Assembly (NCBI RefSeq): GCF_045689735.1
Contig: NZ_CP142685.1
Span: 248,001-312,000, forward strand
Direction of reading: 5' to 3'
DNA: 64,000 nt
Source of the DNA: Halothiobacillus sp045689735
GTDB taxonomy: Bacteria; Pseudomonadota; Gammaproteobacteria; Halothiobacillales; Halothiobacillaceae
The translations under genes and the position numbers were made by a program. Position 1 is the stretch's first letter. Every line of letters begins with the position of its first letter. Of this stretch, positions 34,759 through 44,198 are shown piece by piece. The notes beneath the pieces are model-generated. The model saw only the letters and a list, made by a program, of their open reading frames with translations. It was not told where the DNA came from and did no database searches.

Positions 34759-37700
34759 ATGAGCTATTCATTCACTGAAAAGAAGCGAATTCGCAAGGAA
34801 TTTGGCCGCCGCGCCGAGATCCTGCCGGTGCCGTATTTGCTGGCTACCCAGGTTGAGTCTTACAAGTCATTTTTGCAAATGGGCGTCGGGGCGAAGGCTC
34901 GACGCAACGAGGGGTTGCATGCCGCACTGAGTTCCGTGTTTCCTATTCGGAGCCACTCCGGTCACGCAGAAATTGCGTATGTGGATTACCACTTTGGCGA
35001 GCCGGCGTTTGATGTACGGGAGTGCCAGATTCGGGGCCTGAGCTATGGCGCGCCGTTGCGCGTGAAGCTGCGACTCGTGATTTATGATCGGGAAGCACCG
35101 GCTGGGGCGAAGGTGGTCAAGGACATCCGTGAACAGGATGTCTATCTCGGTGAAATTCCGCTGATGACCGACAGCGGTACCTTTGTAATCAACGGTACCG
35201 AGCGGGTGATTGTTTCCCAGTTGCACCGTTCGCCGGGGGTGTTTTTCGATCACGATAAAGGCAAGACATCGAGCTCCAAGAAGATTCTTTTCTCTGCGCG
35301 GGTGATTCCGTACCGGGGTTCTTGGCTGGATTTCGAATTCGACCAGAAAGATATTTTGTTTGCCCGGATTGACCGTCGGCGGAAAATTCCTGCGTCCATC
35401 ATTTTGCGTGCCCTCGGCTATACCAACGAAGAAATGCTCAACATCTTCTTTGAGCATGATGTGTTTCATGTCACGGCTGAAGGTGGGTTGAGCCTGGAGT
35501 TGGTGGCTGATCGCTTGAAGGGTACCGACGCGGCTTTTGACATTGATTTGCCGTCTGGTGAAAACCTGATCAAAACGGGCAAGCGGATCACCGCGAAGCA
35601 TGTGCGTGAACTGGCCAAGGCGAACCTGTCGCAATTGCCCGTCCCGCTGGATTTCATCATTGGGCGCGTGTTGGCCAAGGATGTGGTGGATACCAGCACG
35701 GGAGAATTGTTGGCGCGGGCAAATGACGAGCTGACCACAGAATTGGTGTTGAAGTTTGCCAAAGCGGGCGTCACCACCTTTAGCACCCTGTATTTCAATG
35801 ATGTGGATCGCGGACCGTTTATGTCCCTGACGCTGCGTGCAGATCCGTCCACCACGCCGATGGAGGCGATGGTCGAAATCTATAAGATGATGCGTCCGGG
35901 TGAGCCGCCGACAAAAGACTCGGCTGAAGCGCTGTTCCACGGACTGTTCTTCACGGAGGATCGCTATGATCTTTCCGATGTGGGACGGATGAAATTCAAC
36001 CGTCGCATCGAGCGGGGCACCGATGTGGGTCCCGGTGTCCTGTACGACCATAAATATTTTCAGCAAAGAGCGAAGGCGGGCGACGAACTCGCGGCTCCGC
36101 TGGTGGCGGAACAGGGTGAGGTTTCTGACATCCTGGATGTCATGAAGGTGTTGATCGATATCCGTAACGGCAACGGCAAGACGGATGATATCGACCACCT
36201 GGGCAATCGTCGGATCCGTTCCGTGGGCGAGATGACGGAAAATGTGTTCCGCGTTGGCTTGGTACGGGTCGAGCGCGCGGTGAAAGAGCGCCTCACCCAG
36301 GCCGAATCCGAAGGGTTGACCCCGCAAGATTTGATCAACGCGAAGCCCGTGGCGGCGGCGATCAAGGAGTTCTTCGGATCTAGTCAGTTGTCCCAGTTCA
36401 TGGATCAGAACAACCCGCTATCGGAAATCACCCACAAACGCCGGATTTCCGCGCTGGGGCCGGGTGGGTTGACGCGGGAGCGCGCAGGCTTCGAGGTGCG
36501 TGACGTACACACGACGCACTATGGCCGGGTGTGCCCGATTGAAACGCCGGAAGGCCCGAACATCGGTTTGATCAATTCCCTGGCCACCTATGCCCGTACC
36601 AACCACTACGGCTTCCTCGAAACTCCGTATCGCAAGGTGGTCGATGGCCAGGTGACCGCGCAGATCGATTGGCTTTCCGCGTATGAAGAAGAGAAGTACA
36701 CGATTGCTCAGGCGAATGCGCCGCTCGATGAGGCGGGCGTGTTGCAGGGCAATCTGATCTCGGTGCGTCGGGCGGGGGAATTCATGCTTTCCGGCCCGGA
36801 AGAAATCCAGTACATGGATATTTCACCGAAGCAGATCGTCTCGATCGCGGCGTCCATTATTCCATTCCTGGAACATGATGATGCCAACCGCGCGCTGATG
36901 GGCTCAAACATGCAACGCCAGGCGGTGCCCACCCTGCGTGCCGACAAGCCGCTGGTCGGTACGGGCATGGAACGCGTCGTGGCAACGGACTCGGGTTCAT
37001 GCGTTGTCGCCAAGCGGGGCGGTGTGGTGGATCGGGTCGATGCTTCGCGCATCGTGGTGCGCGTGAATGCAGCCGAAGCGAACACGGGCGAAGTCGGGGT
37101 GGATATTTACAACCTGACCAAATACACCCGTTCGAACCAAAACACCTGCATTAATCAGGCGCCCTTGGTCAAGGCCGGTGATGTGATCGCGAAGGGCGAT
37201 GTGCTGGCTGATGGCCCCTCGGTGGATCTGGGGGAATTGGCCCTCGGTCAAAACATTCTGTGCGCGTTCATGCCCTGGAATGGCTACAACTTCGAAGATT
37301 CGATCCTGCTGTCCGAGCGCGTTGTGCGCGAGGATCGCCTGACCACCATTCACATCGAAGAGCTGAATTGCGTCGCGCGGGATACCAAACTGGGCGCGGA
37401 AGAAATCACGGCCGATATTCCGAATGTCGCTGAGAGCCTGTTGAATAAGCTCGATCAGGCCGGGGTGGTGCATGTCGGTGCGGAAGTGCGTCCCGGCGAT
37501 ATTCTGGTAGGCAAGGTCACGCCGAAGGGAGAAACCCAACTCACGCCGGAAGAGAAGCTGCTGCGCGCCATTTTTGGTGAAAAAGCTTCGGATGTGAAAG
37601 ACACCTCTTTGCGCGTACCGCCGGGCATGGAAGGCACCGTGGTCGATGTGCGCGTGTTTACGCGCGATGGCATCGAGAAGGACAGCCGCGCGCGCGCGAT

Positions 37701-38928
37701 TGAAGAAGCCGATTTGGATGCCGTCCGCAAGGATCTGAAAGACCGCCTGCGCATCATTGAAGGCGATATTTTCGCGCGGGTGAAAGACCTGTTGGTCGGT
37801 GAAACGGCCGTGGGCGGGCCGGGCGTCAAAGCGGGCAGTAAAATTACCGCTGCCCAGCTGGAAAAAGTGGATGCGGCGAAGTGGCTGGAAATCCGGGTCG
37901 AGAAAGAGTCCGTGGCGCAGGCGCTGGAGGAATATAACCAGCAGCTGGAACAGGCCAAGGCGGATATCGACAAACGCTTCGAAGACAAGAAGAAGAAAAT
38001 TCAGCAGGGCGACGATCTGGCGCCGGGCGTGCTGAAAATGGTCAAGGTGTTCGTGGCCGTCAAACGCCGTATTCAGCCGGGCGATAAGCTGGCTGGGCGG
38101 CACGGTAACAAAGGGGTCGTCTCCATGATCGTCCCCGAAGAGGATATGCCCTACATGGCGGATGGCACCCCCGTGGATATCTGCTTGAACCCCTTGGGCG
38201 TACCGTCGCGGATGAACATCGGCCAGATTCTGGAAACCCATCTAGGGTTTGCCGCGCGCGGGCTGGGTCACAAGATCGAGGCCATGCTCAAGCTGGAGCG
38301 CGCCAAGGCGCTGATCGAACTGCGCGCCTTCCTGGATCAGGTGTACAACCATCGTGAAGAAAAACGGGTTGACCTTGACGCATTGACGGATGACGAACTC
38401 ATCGAACTGGCCAAAAACCTGCGCGGCGGCGTGCCGATGGCCACGCCGGTATTCGATGGTGCGGAAGAAGACGAAATCAAGCGCATGTTGCGTTTGGCCG
38501 GTCTGCCGGAATCAGGTCAGGTGCAGCTCTACGATGGACGCACCGGCGAGGCCTTCGAGCGGACGACGACCGTGGGCTACATGTACATGCTCAAACTCAA
38601 TCACCTGGTCGACGACAAGATGCACGCGCGGTCTACCGGCCCCTACAGTCTGGTGACTCAACAACCGCTGGGCGGCAAGGCGCAGTTTGGTGGTCAACGC
38701 TTCGGGGAGATGGAGGTTTGGGCGCTGGAGGCCTATGGCGCGGCGTATACCTTGCAAGAGATGCTCACCGTCAAGTCGGATGATGTGAACGGTCGTAACA
38801 AAATGTACAAAAACATCGTTGATGGCGATCTCAAGATGGATGCCGGCATGCCCGAATCCTTCAATGTATTGCTCAAAGAGATCCGTTCATTGGCGATCAA
38901 TGTTGAGTTGGAACAAGGCGAAGAATAA
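34759..38928 (+). CDS. rpoB: RNA polymerase beta subunit
   Basis: 1389 residues from ATG 34759 (MSYSFTEKKRIRKEFGRRAE), slightly longer than the 1342 of E. coli. Rif cluster I is intact: SSQLSQFMDQNNPLSEITHK, RRISALGPGGLTRERAG. The next motif reads EVRDVHTTHYGRVCPIETPE. The first T (residue 585) is Pro in E. coli (P564) and in most bacteria as I recall. The catalytic-lobe motifs GYNFEDSILLSERVV and GDKLAGRHGNKGVVS are present. An open frame extends 16 codons upstream without family support. Confidence 0.98.
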   Translation: MSYSFTEKKRIRKEFGRRAEILPVPYLLATQVESYKSFLQMGVGAKARRNEGLHAALSSVFPIRSHSGHAEIAYVDYHFGEPAFDVRECQIRGLSYGAPLRVKLRLVIYDREAPAGAKVVKDIREQDVYLGEIPLMTDSGTFVINGTERVIVSQLHRSPGVFFDHDKGKTSSSKKILFSARVIPYRGSWLDFEFDQKDILFARIDRRRKIPASIILRALGYTNEEMLNIFFEHDVFHVTAEGGLSLELVADRLKGTDAAFDIDLPSGENLIKTGKRITAKHVRELAKANLSQLPVPLDFIIGRVLAKDVVDTSTGELLARANDELTTELVLKFAKAGVTTFSTLYFNDVDRGPFMSLTLRADPSTTPMEAMVEIYKMMRPGEPPTKDSAEALFHGLFFTEDRYDLSDVGRMKFNRRIERGTDVGPGVLYDHKYFQQRAKAGDELAAPLVAEQGEVSDILDVMKVLIDIRNGNGKTDDIDHLGNRRIRSVGEMTENVFRVGLVRVERAVKERLTQAESEGLTPQDLINAKPVAAAIKEFFGSSQLSQFMDQNNPLSEITHKRRISALGPGGLTRERAGFEVRDVHTTHYGRVCPIETPEGPNIGLINSLATYARTNHYGFLETPYRKVVDGQVTAQIDWLSAYEEEKYTIAQANAPLDEAGVLQGNLISVRRAGEFMLSGPEEIQYMDISPKQIVSIAASIIPFLEHDDANRALMGSNMQRQAVPTLRADKPLVGTGMERVVATDSGSCVVAKRGGVVDRVDASRIVVRVNAAEANTGEVGVDIYNLTKYTRSNQNTCINQAPLVKAGDVIAKGDVLADGPSVDLGELALGQNILCAFMPWNGYNFEDSILLSERVVREDRLTTIHIEELNCVARDTKLGAEEITADIPNVAESLLNKLDQAGVVHVGAEVRPGDILVGKVTPKGETQLTPEEKLLRAIFGEKASDVKDTSLRVPPGMEGTVVDVRVFTRDGIEKDSRARAIEEADLDAVRKDLKDRLRIIEGDIFARVKDLLVGETAVGGPGVKAGSKITAAQLEKVDAAKWLEIRVEKESVAQALEEYNQQLEQAKADIDKRFEDKKKKIQQGDDLAPGVLKMVKVFVAVKRRIQPGDKLAGRHGNKGVVSMIVPEEDMPYMADGTPVDICLNPLGVPSRMNIGQILETHLGFAARGLGHKIEAMLKLERAKALIELRAFLDQVYNHREEKRVDLDALTDDELIELAKNLRGGVPMATPVFDGAEEDEIKRMLRLAGLPESGQVQLYDGRTGEAFERTTTVGYMYMLKLNHLVDDKMHARSTGPYSLVTQQPLGGKAQFGGQRFGEMEVWALEAYGAAYTLQEMLTVKSDDVNGRNKMYKNIVDGDLKMDAGMPESFNVLLKEIRSLAINVELEQGEE

Positions 38929-38935
38929 TCCGGTC

Positions 38936-38954
38936 ACCGGGGGCTGCCCCCGGT
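38936..38954 (+). repeat. Perfect GC hairpin between rpoB and rpoC
   Basis: ACCGGGGG and CCCCCGGT form a perfect 8-base stem with a 3-base loop. No T run follows, so it is unlikely to terminate. It could be a processing site or set mRNA stability between the two large subunits. Confidence 0.7.
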
Positions 38955-38988
38955 ATCTGCGGTCACGAGTGAGAGGCTAGGTATCCCC

Positions 38989-41900
38989 ATGAAAGAACTA
39001 CTGAATCTGATGAGCCGTGAGGTTACGGACGAAGATTTCGATGGCATTCGCATTTCCCTTGCGTCCCCAGAGATGATTCGCTCCTGGTCGTATGGTGAAG
39101 TGAAAAAGCCAGAAACCATCAATTACCGCACCTTTAAGCCGGAGCGTGATGGTTTGTTCTGCGCGAAGATTTTCGGGCCGGTGCGTGATTACGAGTGTCT
39201 TTGCGGTAAATACAAGCGCCTGAAACATCGCGGGGTCGTCTGCGAGAAGTGCGGGGTCGAGGTCACGCTGTCCAAGGTGCGCCGTGAGCGCATGGGGCAC
39301 ATCGAGCTGGCCTGTCCGGTGGCGCACATCTGGTATCTGAAATCCCTGCCTTCGCGTATCGGCTTGCTGCTGGATATGACGCTGCGCGACATTGAGCGGG
39401 TGCTGTATTTCGAAGCATTCGTGATCACCGATCCGGGGATGACCCCGCTGACGAAGGGTGATCTGTTGTCCGATGAAATGTACATCGATGCCATCGAGCA
39501 GTATGGCGATGAATTCGAAGCCGATATGGGCGCTGAAGCGATTCAGAAATTGCTCAAAGACATCGATCTGGATCAGCAGATTCTCGCCCTGCGCGATGAA
39601 CTGGCCGAAACCGGCTCGGAAACCAAGATCAAACGGATTTCCAAGCGGTTGAAATTGCTCGAATCCTTCAAGGAGTCGGGTAACCGCCCCGAGTGGATGG
39701 TCATGACCCAGTTGCCGGTGCTGCCGCCCGATCTGCGTCCGCTGGTACCGCTGGATGGTGGTCGTTTCGCCACCTCGGACTTGAACGATCTGTATCGCCG
39801 CGTCATCAACCGGAACAACCGGTTGAAGCGACTGCTGGAAATCAATGCGCCGGACATCATCCTGCGCAACGAAAAACGCATGCTGCAAGAGGCGGTCGAT
39901 TCTTTGCTGGACAACGGTCGTCGCGGTCGAGCGGTGACCGGGACGAACAAGCGCCCGCTCAAGTCGCTGGCCGACATGATCAAAGGTAAGCAAGGCCGGT
40001 TCCGGCAAAACCTGCTGGGCAAACGGGTGGATTATTCGGGTCGTTCGGTCATTGTGGTGGGTCCGACCTTGCGGCTGCATCAGTGCGGTCTGCCCAAGAA
40101 AATGGCGCTGGAACTGTTCAAGCCCTTCATTTTCGGCAAATTGCACCGCCGGGGTCTGGCCACGACGATCAAGGCGGCCAAGAAACTGGTCGAGCGCGAA
40201 GGCCCGGAAGTCTGGGATGTGCTGGAAGAAGTCATTCGCGAGCATCCGGTACTGCTGAACCGCGCACCGACCCTGCACCGGTTGGGGATTCAGGCATTCG
40301 AGCCGATCCTGATTGAAGGGAAGGCGATTCAGTTGCATCCGCTGGTGTGCTCGGCCTACAACGCCGACTTCGACGGCGACCAAATGGCCGTGCATGTGCC
40401 GTTGTCGCTCGAAGCCCAGGCCGAAGCACGCGCGCTGATGATGTCCACCAACAATGTGCTCTCACCCGCCAACGGCGATCCGGTGATCGTGCCCTCGCAA
40501 GACATCGTGCTCGGCATTTATTACATGACCCGTGCCAAGGTCAATGGGCTGGGCGAGGGCATGGTATTTGCGGATCTCGACGAAGTGCAACGCGCCTATG
40601 ATAACCGCCTGGTTGAATTGGGCGCGCAAATCAAGGTTCGGGTGCAGGACTGGAATCGGTTCGATGATGGTCGAGCAGAATCTGTGCGCCGCATTGTGGA
40701 AACCACGGTGGGTCGTGCCTTGTTGTTCAAAGCCTTGCCAGAAGGGGTGCCTTTTGCGCAAATCAACAAAGACATGGGTAAAAAGGCAATTTCCGCTTTG
40801 CTGAACTATGTCTATCGGCAGCTCGGTCTGAAAGACACCGTTATGTTTGCCGATCAATTGATGTACACCGGGTTCCGCTATGCGACCCGCTCGGGTATTT
40901 CCATTTGCTCTGACGACATGCTCGTGCCGCCCTCAAAACCGGCGGAGCTCGCCAAGGCAGAGGCCGAAGTGGCCGAAATTCAGGCGCAATACGCGCAGGG
41001 ATTGGTGACGGAAAAAGAACGGTACAACAAGGTGGTGGATATCTGGTCGCGTGCCAATGATCAGATTTCGCGCGCCATGATGGATCAATTGGGTTCGGAA
41101 AAAGTGAAGGATCGCGACGGAAACGAGGTGAAACAAAGCTCGTTCAACGCGATTTTCATGATGGCGGATTCGGGCGCGCGGGGTTCTGCGGCTCAGATCC
41201 GTCAATTGGCCGGGATGCGCGGCCTAATGACCAAACCCGACGGCTCGATCATCGAAACGCCGATCACGGCGAACTTCCGTGAAGGGCTGAATGTATTGCA
41301 ATACTTCATCTCTACCCACGGCGCGCGCAAAGGTTTGGCGGATACCGCACTGAAAACCGCCAACTCCGGTTATCTGACCCGGCGTCTGGTGGATGTTGCG
41401 CAGGACATCGTGATCACAATGGACGATTGCGGAACCACGGCGCCGGGTCTGAAGGTGACCGCGGTGATCGAAGGTGGCGATGTCGTTCAGGGTCTGGGCG
41501 CTCGGATTCTCGGCAGAACCACGGCGCAAGATGTGTTGATGCCCGGCTCCGATGAAGTGCTGGTGGCTGCCAATACCGTCATTGATGAGGTGGCGGTGGC
41601 GCGGATCGAGAGCTCCGGTGTCGATGAGGTGTGGGTACGCAGCCCCATCAGCTGCGAGGCGCGTCACGGCATCTGCCAGAAGTGTTATGGGCGCGATTTG
41701 GCGCGCGGCAACCCGGTGAATATCGGGGAGGCCGTGGGTGTGATTGCCGCGCAATCCATCGGGGAGCCGGGTACGCAGCTCACCATGCGGACCTTCCATA
41801 TCGGGGGTGCGGCTTCACGCTCTGCGGCGGCCAGCTCCGTGCAGAACAAAGCGGCCGGCACCGTGCGGATGCATAATCTTAAGACGGTCATGAACCGCGA

Positions 41901-43194
41901 CAATGACCTTGTGGCGGTCACGCGTTCCGGTGAATTGGGCATGGTGGATGACCAGGGGCGTGAGCGCGAACGGTACAAAGTCCCTTACGGCGCGGTCATT
42001 CGTGTCAAAGAGGGCGAGAAAGTGGCTGCCGGAACGACGCTGGCGACCTGGGATCCGCACACCCATCCGGTGGTTAGTGAAATGCCGGGTTTTGCGCGTT
42101 TCTCGGACTTTGCTGATGGTTTGTCCGTTAAATCTGAAACGGATGAAATTACCGGCCTGTCATCCCAGGTTGTCATTGATCCGAAACACCGCAGTGGCGT
42201 GGCCAAAGAATTGCGCCCCGCGATTGCCCTGGTCGACGAAAAAGGCAATCCGGTGTTTCTGGCCGGAACCGAAATTCCTGCGTTCTATGTGCTGCCGGCT
42301 GGCGCAATCATTGGGATTGAAGACGGCGCAGCAGTGCAGGTGGGGGATGTGGTCGCCCGCATTCCGCAGGAGTCCTCGAAAACGCGGGATATTACCGGGG
42401 GTCTGCCGCGTGTGGCCGACTTGTTCGAAGCGCGTAAACCGAAGGAGCCGGCGATTCTGGCCGAGTACACCGGCACAATCAGCTTTGGCAAGGAAACCAA
42501 GGGCAAGCAGCGCCTGGTCATCACGGATGAGCACGGTGAGTCGCACGAGGAATTGATTCCTAAATATCGCGTGATCAATGTCTTCGAAGGGGAGCATGTG
42601 GCGCGCGGAGAGGTTATCGCGGACGGCGAGTTGACCCCGCATGACATTCTCCGGCTGCGCGGTATCCCGGATCTGGCGGCGTACATCATCAAGGAAATTC
42701 AGGATGTATACCGCCTGCAAGGGGTCGTGATCAGCGATAAGCATATCGAGGTCATTGTCCGGCAGATGTTGCGCAAAGTGGAGATCAGTGAGGCTGGGGA
42801 TTCTCTCTACCTCAAAGGGGATCAAGTCGACAAGGCGCGTCTGCTGGAAGAAAACCGGATGCTCGAAGCCGACGGAAAATTCCCTGCGAAATTCGAACCC
42901 ATGCTATTGGGGATTACCAAAGCATCGCTGGTGACCGAGTCCTTCATTTCAGCGGCATCCTTCCAGGAAACGACGCGCGTACTCACCGAGTCTTCGACTC
43001 GTGGCACGCGAGACGAGCTGCGCGGCCTGAAGGAGAATGTCATCGTCGGTCGATTGATTCCTGCGGGTACGGGGTTGGCGCATCATCAAGATCGCCGCCG
43101 CCGCCGTCATCTGCCGCTCGACTCCGCAAATGCCTTGTTTATGGATAGCGAGGCGGGTGAGGCCGGTGCGATGGAAGGCGAGAGCGTCGCCTGA
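38989..43194 (+). CDS. rpoC: RNA polymerase beta' subunit
   Basis: 1401 residues, starts MKELLNLMSREVTDEDFDGI. It has the N-terminal zinc ribbon CLCGKYKRLKHRGVVCEKCG, the catalytic NADFDGDQMAVHVPLS with three Asp for Mg2+, the bridge-helix and trigger-loop region, and the second zinc site CEARHGICQKCYGRDL. The C-terminus (RLIPAGTGLAHHQDRRRRRH) ends in a short acidic tail. It forms an operon with rpoB. Confidence 0.99.
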   Translation: MKELLNLMSREVTDEDFDGIRISLASPEMIRSWSYGEVKKPETINYRTFKPERDGLFCAKIFGPVRDYECLCGKYKRLKHRGVVCEKCGVEVTLSKVRRERMGHIELACPVAHIWYLKSLPSRIGLLLDMTLRDIERVLYFEAFVITDPGMTPLTKGDLLSDEMYIDAIEQYGDEFEADMGAEAIQKLLKDIDLDQQILALRDELAETGSETKIKRISKRLKLLESFKESGNRPEWMVMTQLPVLPPDLRPLVPLDGGRFATSDLNDLYRRVINRNNRLKRLLEINAPDIILRNEKRMLQEAVDSLLDNGRRGRAVTGTNKRPLKSLADMIKGKQGRFRQNLLGKRVDYSGRSVIVVGPTLRLHQCGLPKKMALELFKPFIFGKLHRRGLATTIKAAKKLVEREGPEVWDVLEEVIREHPVLLNRAPTLHRLGIQAFEPILIEGKAIQLHPLVCSAYNADFDGDQMAVHVPLSLEAQAEARALMMSTNNVLSPANGDPVIVPSQDIVLGIYYMTRAKVNGLGEGMVFADLDEVQRAYDNRLVELGAQIKVRVQDWNRFDDGRAESVRRIVETTVGRALLFKALPEGVPFAQINKDMGKKAISALLNYVYRQLGLKDTVMFADQLMYTGFRYATRSGISICSDDMLVPPSKPAELAKAEAEVAEIQAQYAQGLVTEKERYNKVVDIWSRANDQISRAMMDQLGSEKVKDRDGNEVKQSSFNAIFMMADSGARGSAAQIRQLAGMRGLMTKPDGSIIETPITANFREGLNVLQYFISTHGARKGLADTALKTANSGYLTRRLVDVAQDIVITMDDCGTTAPGLKVTAVIEGGDVVQGLGARILGRTTAQDVLMPGSDEVLVAANTVIDEVAVARIESSGVDEVWVRSPISCEARHGICQKCYGRDLARGNPVNIGEAVGVIAAQSIGEPGTQLTMRTFHIGGAASRSAAASSVQNKAAGTVRMHNLKTVMNRDNDLVAVTRSGELGMVDDQGRERERYKVPYGAVIRVKEGEKVAAGTTLATWDPHTHPVVSEMPGFARFSDFADGLSVKSETDEITGLSSQVVIDPKHRSGVAKELRPAIALVDEKGNPVFLAGTEIPAFYVLPAGAIIGIEDGAAVQVGDVVARIPQESSKTRDITGGLPRVADLFEARKPKEPAILAEYTGTISFGKETKGKQRLVITDEHGESHEELIPKYRVINVFEGEHVARGEVIADGELTPHDILRLRGIPDLAAYIIKEIQDVYRLQGVVISDKHIEVIVRQMLRKVEISEAGDSLYLKGDQVDKARLLEENRMLEADGKFPAKFEPMLLGITKASLVTESFISAASFQETTRVLTESSTRGTRDELRGLKENVIVGRLIPAGTGLAHHQDRRRRRHLPLDSANALFMDSEAGEAGAMEGESVA

Positions 43195-43211
43195 GTGAAT
43201 TCGGCAGGTGA

Positions 43212-43241
43212 TTGACAGTTGAGGATTTCCTCAAGTAATAT
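43212..43241 (+). promoter_or_regulatory. Strong sigma-70 promoter of the str operon
   Basis: TTGACA at 43212-43217 and TAATAT at 43236-43241 are 18 bases apart, near consensus at both elements. It lies just after rpoC and about 60 bases before rpsL, so the rpsL-rpsG-fusA-tuf-rpsJ unit probably has its own start. Confidence 0.7.
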
Positions 43242-43303
43242 CACCGCCCTTTGCGACGGGTTTGCCCCCGTCGTGTGTTTTTTTGGATGGAGAAGACAAA
43301 CCC

Positions 43304-43681
43304 ATGGCAACTGTAAATCAGCTCGTGCGCAAACCGCGCAAGCGACTGGTCGAAAAAACCAAGGTGCCGGCACTGGAGGGCTGTCCGCAGCGCCGTGGTG
43401 TCTGTACTCGTGTATACACCACCACCCCGAAGAAGCCGAACTCTGCGCTGCGTAAAGTTGCGCGGGTACGACTCACCTCGGGGTTTGAAGTCACTGGCTA
43501 CATCGGCGGTGAAGGCCATAACCTGCAAGAACACTCCGTGGTCTTGATTCGCGGGGGTCGTGTTAAAGACTTGCCGGGTGTGCGCTACCACATCGTTCGT
43601 GGCAGCCTCGATACCCAGGGTGTCGACAAGCGCCGTCAGGGCCGCTCGAAGTACGGCGCCAAGCGTCCGAAAGCCAAGTAA
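43304..43681 (+). CDS. rpsL: 30S ribosomal protein S12
   Basis: 125 residues, starts MATVNQLVRKPRKRLVEKTK. The decoding-centre segments TTTPKKPNSALRKVARVRL and GGRVKDLPGVRYHIVRG carry the wild-type lysines at the two streptomycin-resistance positions, so a sensitive allele is expected. ATG 43304 matches the family; upstream codons in the open frame do not. Confidence 0.98.
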   Translation: MATVNQLVRKPRKRLVEKTKVPALEGCPQRRGVCTRVYTTTPKKPNSALRKVARVRLTSGFEVTGYIGGEGHNLQEHSVVLIRGGRVKDLPGVRYHIVRGSLDTQGVDKRRQGRSKYGAKRPKAK

Positions 43682-43709
43682 AAATTAATTAGTAACGGTT
43701 GTAACTATC

Positions 43710-44180
43710 ATGCCGAGAAGAAGAGAAGTACCGAAGCGCGAGATTTTGCCAGACCCGAAATACGGCAATGTCACTGTCGCGAAATTTATCAACATGATTA
43801 TGTTGAGCGGGAAGAAGTCTGTTGCCGAATCCATCCTGTACGGCGCCATGACAATCGCTGAAGAGAAAGGCAAGGGTCATCCGGTCGAGCTCGTTGAGCG
43901 CGCGCTGGAAAATGTAGCGCCTGCGGTCGAGGTAAAGTCTCGTCGAGTGGGCGGTGCAAACTATCAAGTGCCCGTTGAGGTTCGTCCTGTGCGTCGTTCC
44001 TCGCTGGCAATGCGTTGGTTGATTGAAGCGGCGCGTAAGCGCGGCGAAAAAACCATGGCGGCCAAGCTTGCAGGTGAGTTGATGGATGCGGCAGAAAGCC
44101 GTGGCTCTGCGGTGAAAAAGCGTGAAGACACGCACCGTATGGCCGAGGCGAACAAAGCCTTCGCCCATTTCCGCTGGTAA
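43710..44180 (+). CDS. rpsG: 30S ribosomal protein S7
   Basis: 156 residues, starts MPRRREVPKREILPDPKYGN and contains GGANYQVPVEVRPVRR. S7 nucleates the 30S head and represses the str operon in E. coli. Length is standard. It is followed after 18 bases by fusA. Confidence 0.98.
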   Translation: MPRRREVPKREILPDPKYGNVTVAKFINMIMLSGKKSVAESILYGAMTIAEEKGKGHPVELVERALENVAPAVEVKSRRVGGANYQVPVEVRPVRRSSLAMRWLIEAARKRGEKTMAAKLAGELMDAAESRGSAVKKREDTHRMAEANKAFAHFRW

Positions 44181-44198
44181 TTCAAAGAGGTATTTTTC

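Noticed and set aside
34867..36327. 486-codon minus-strand frame opposite rpoB
   Set aside because: Antisense shadow of the highly conserved rpoB frame.
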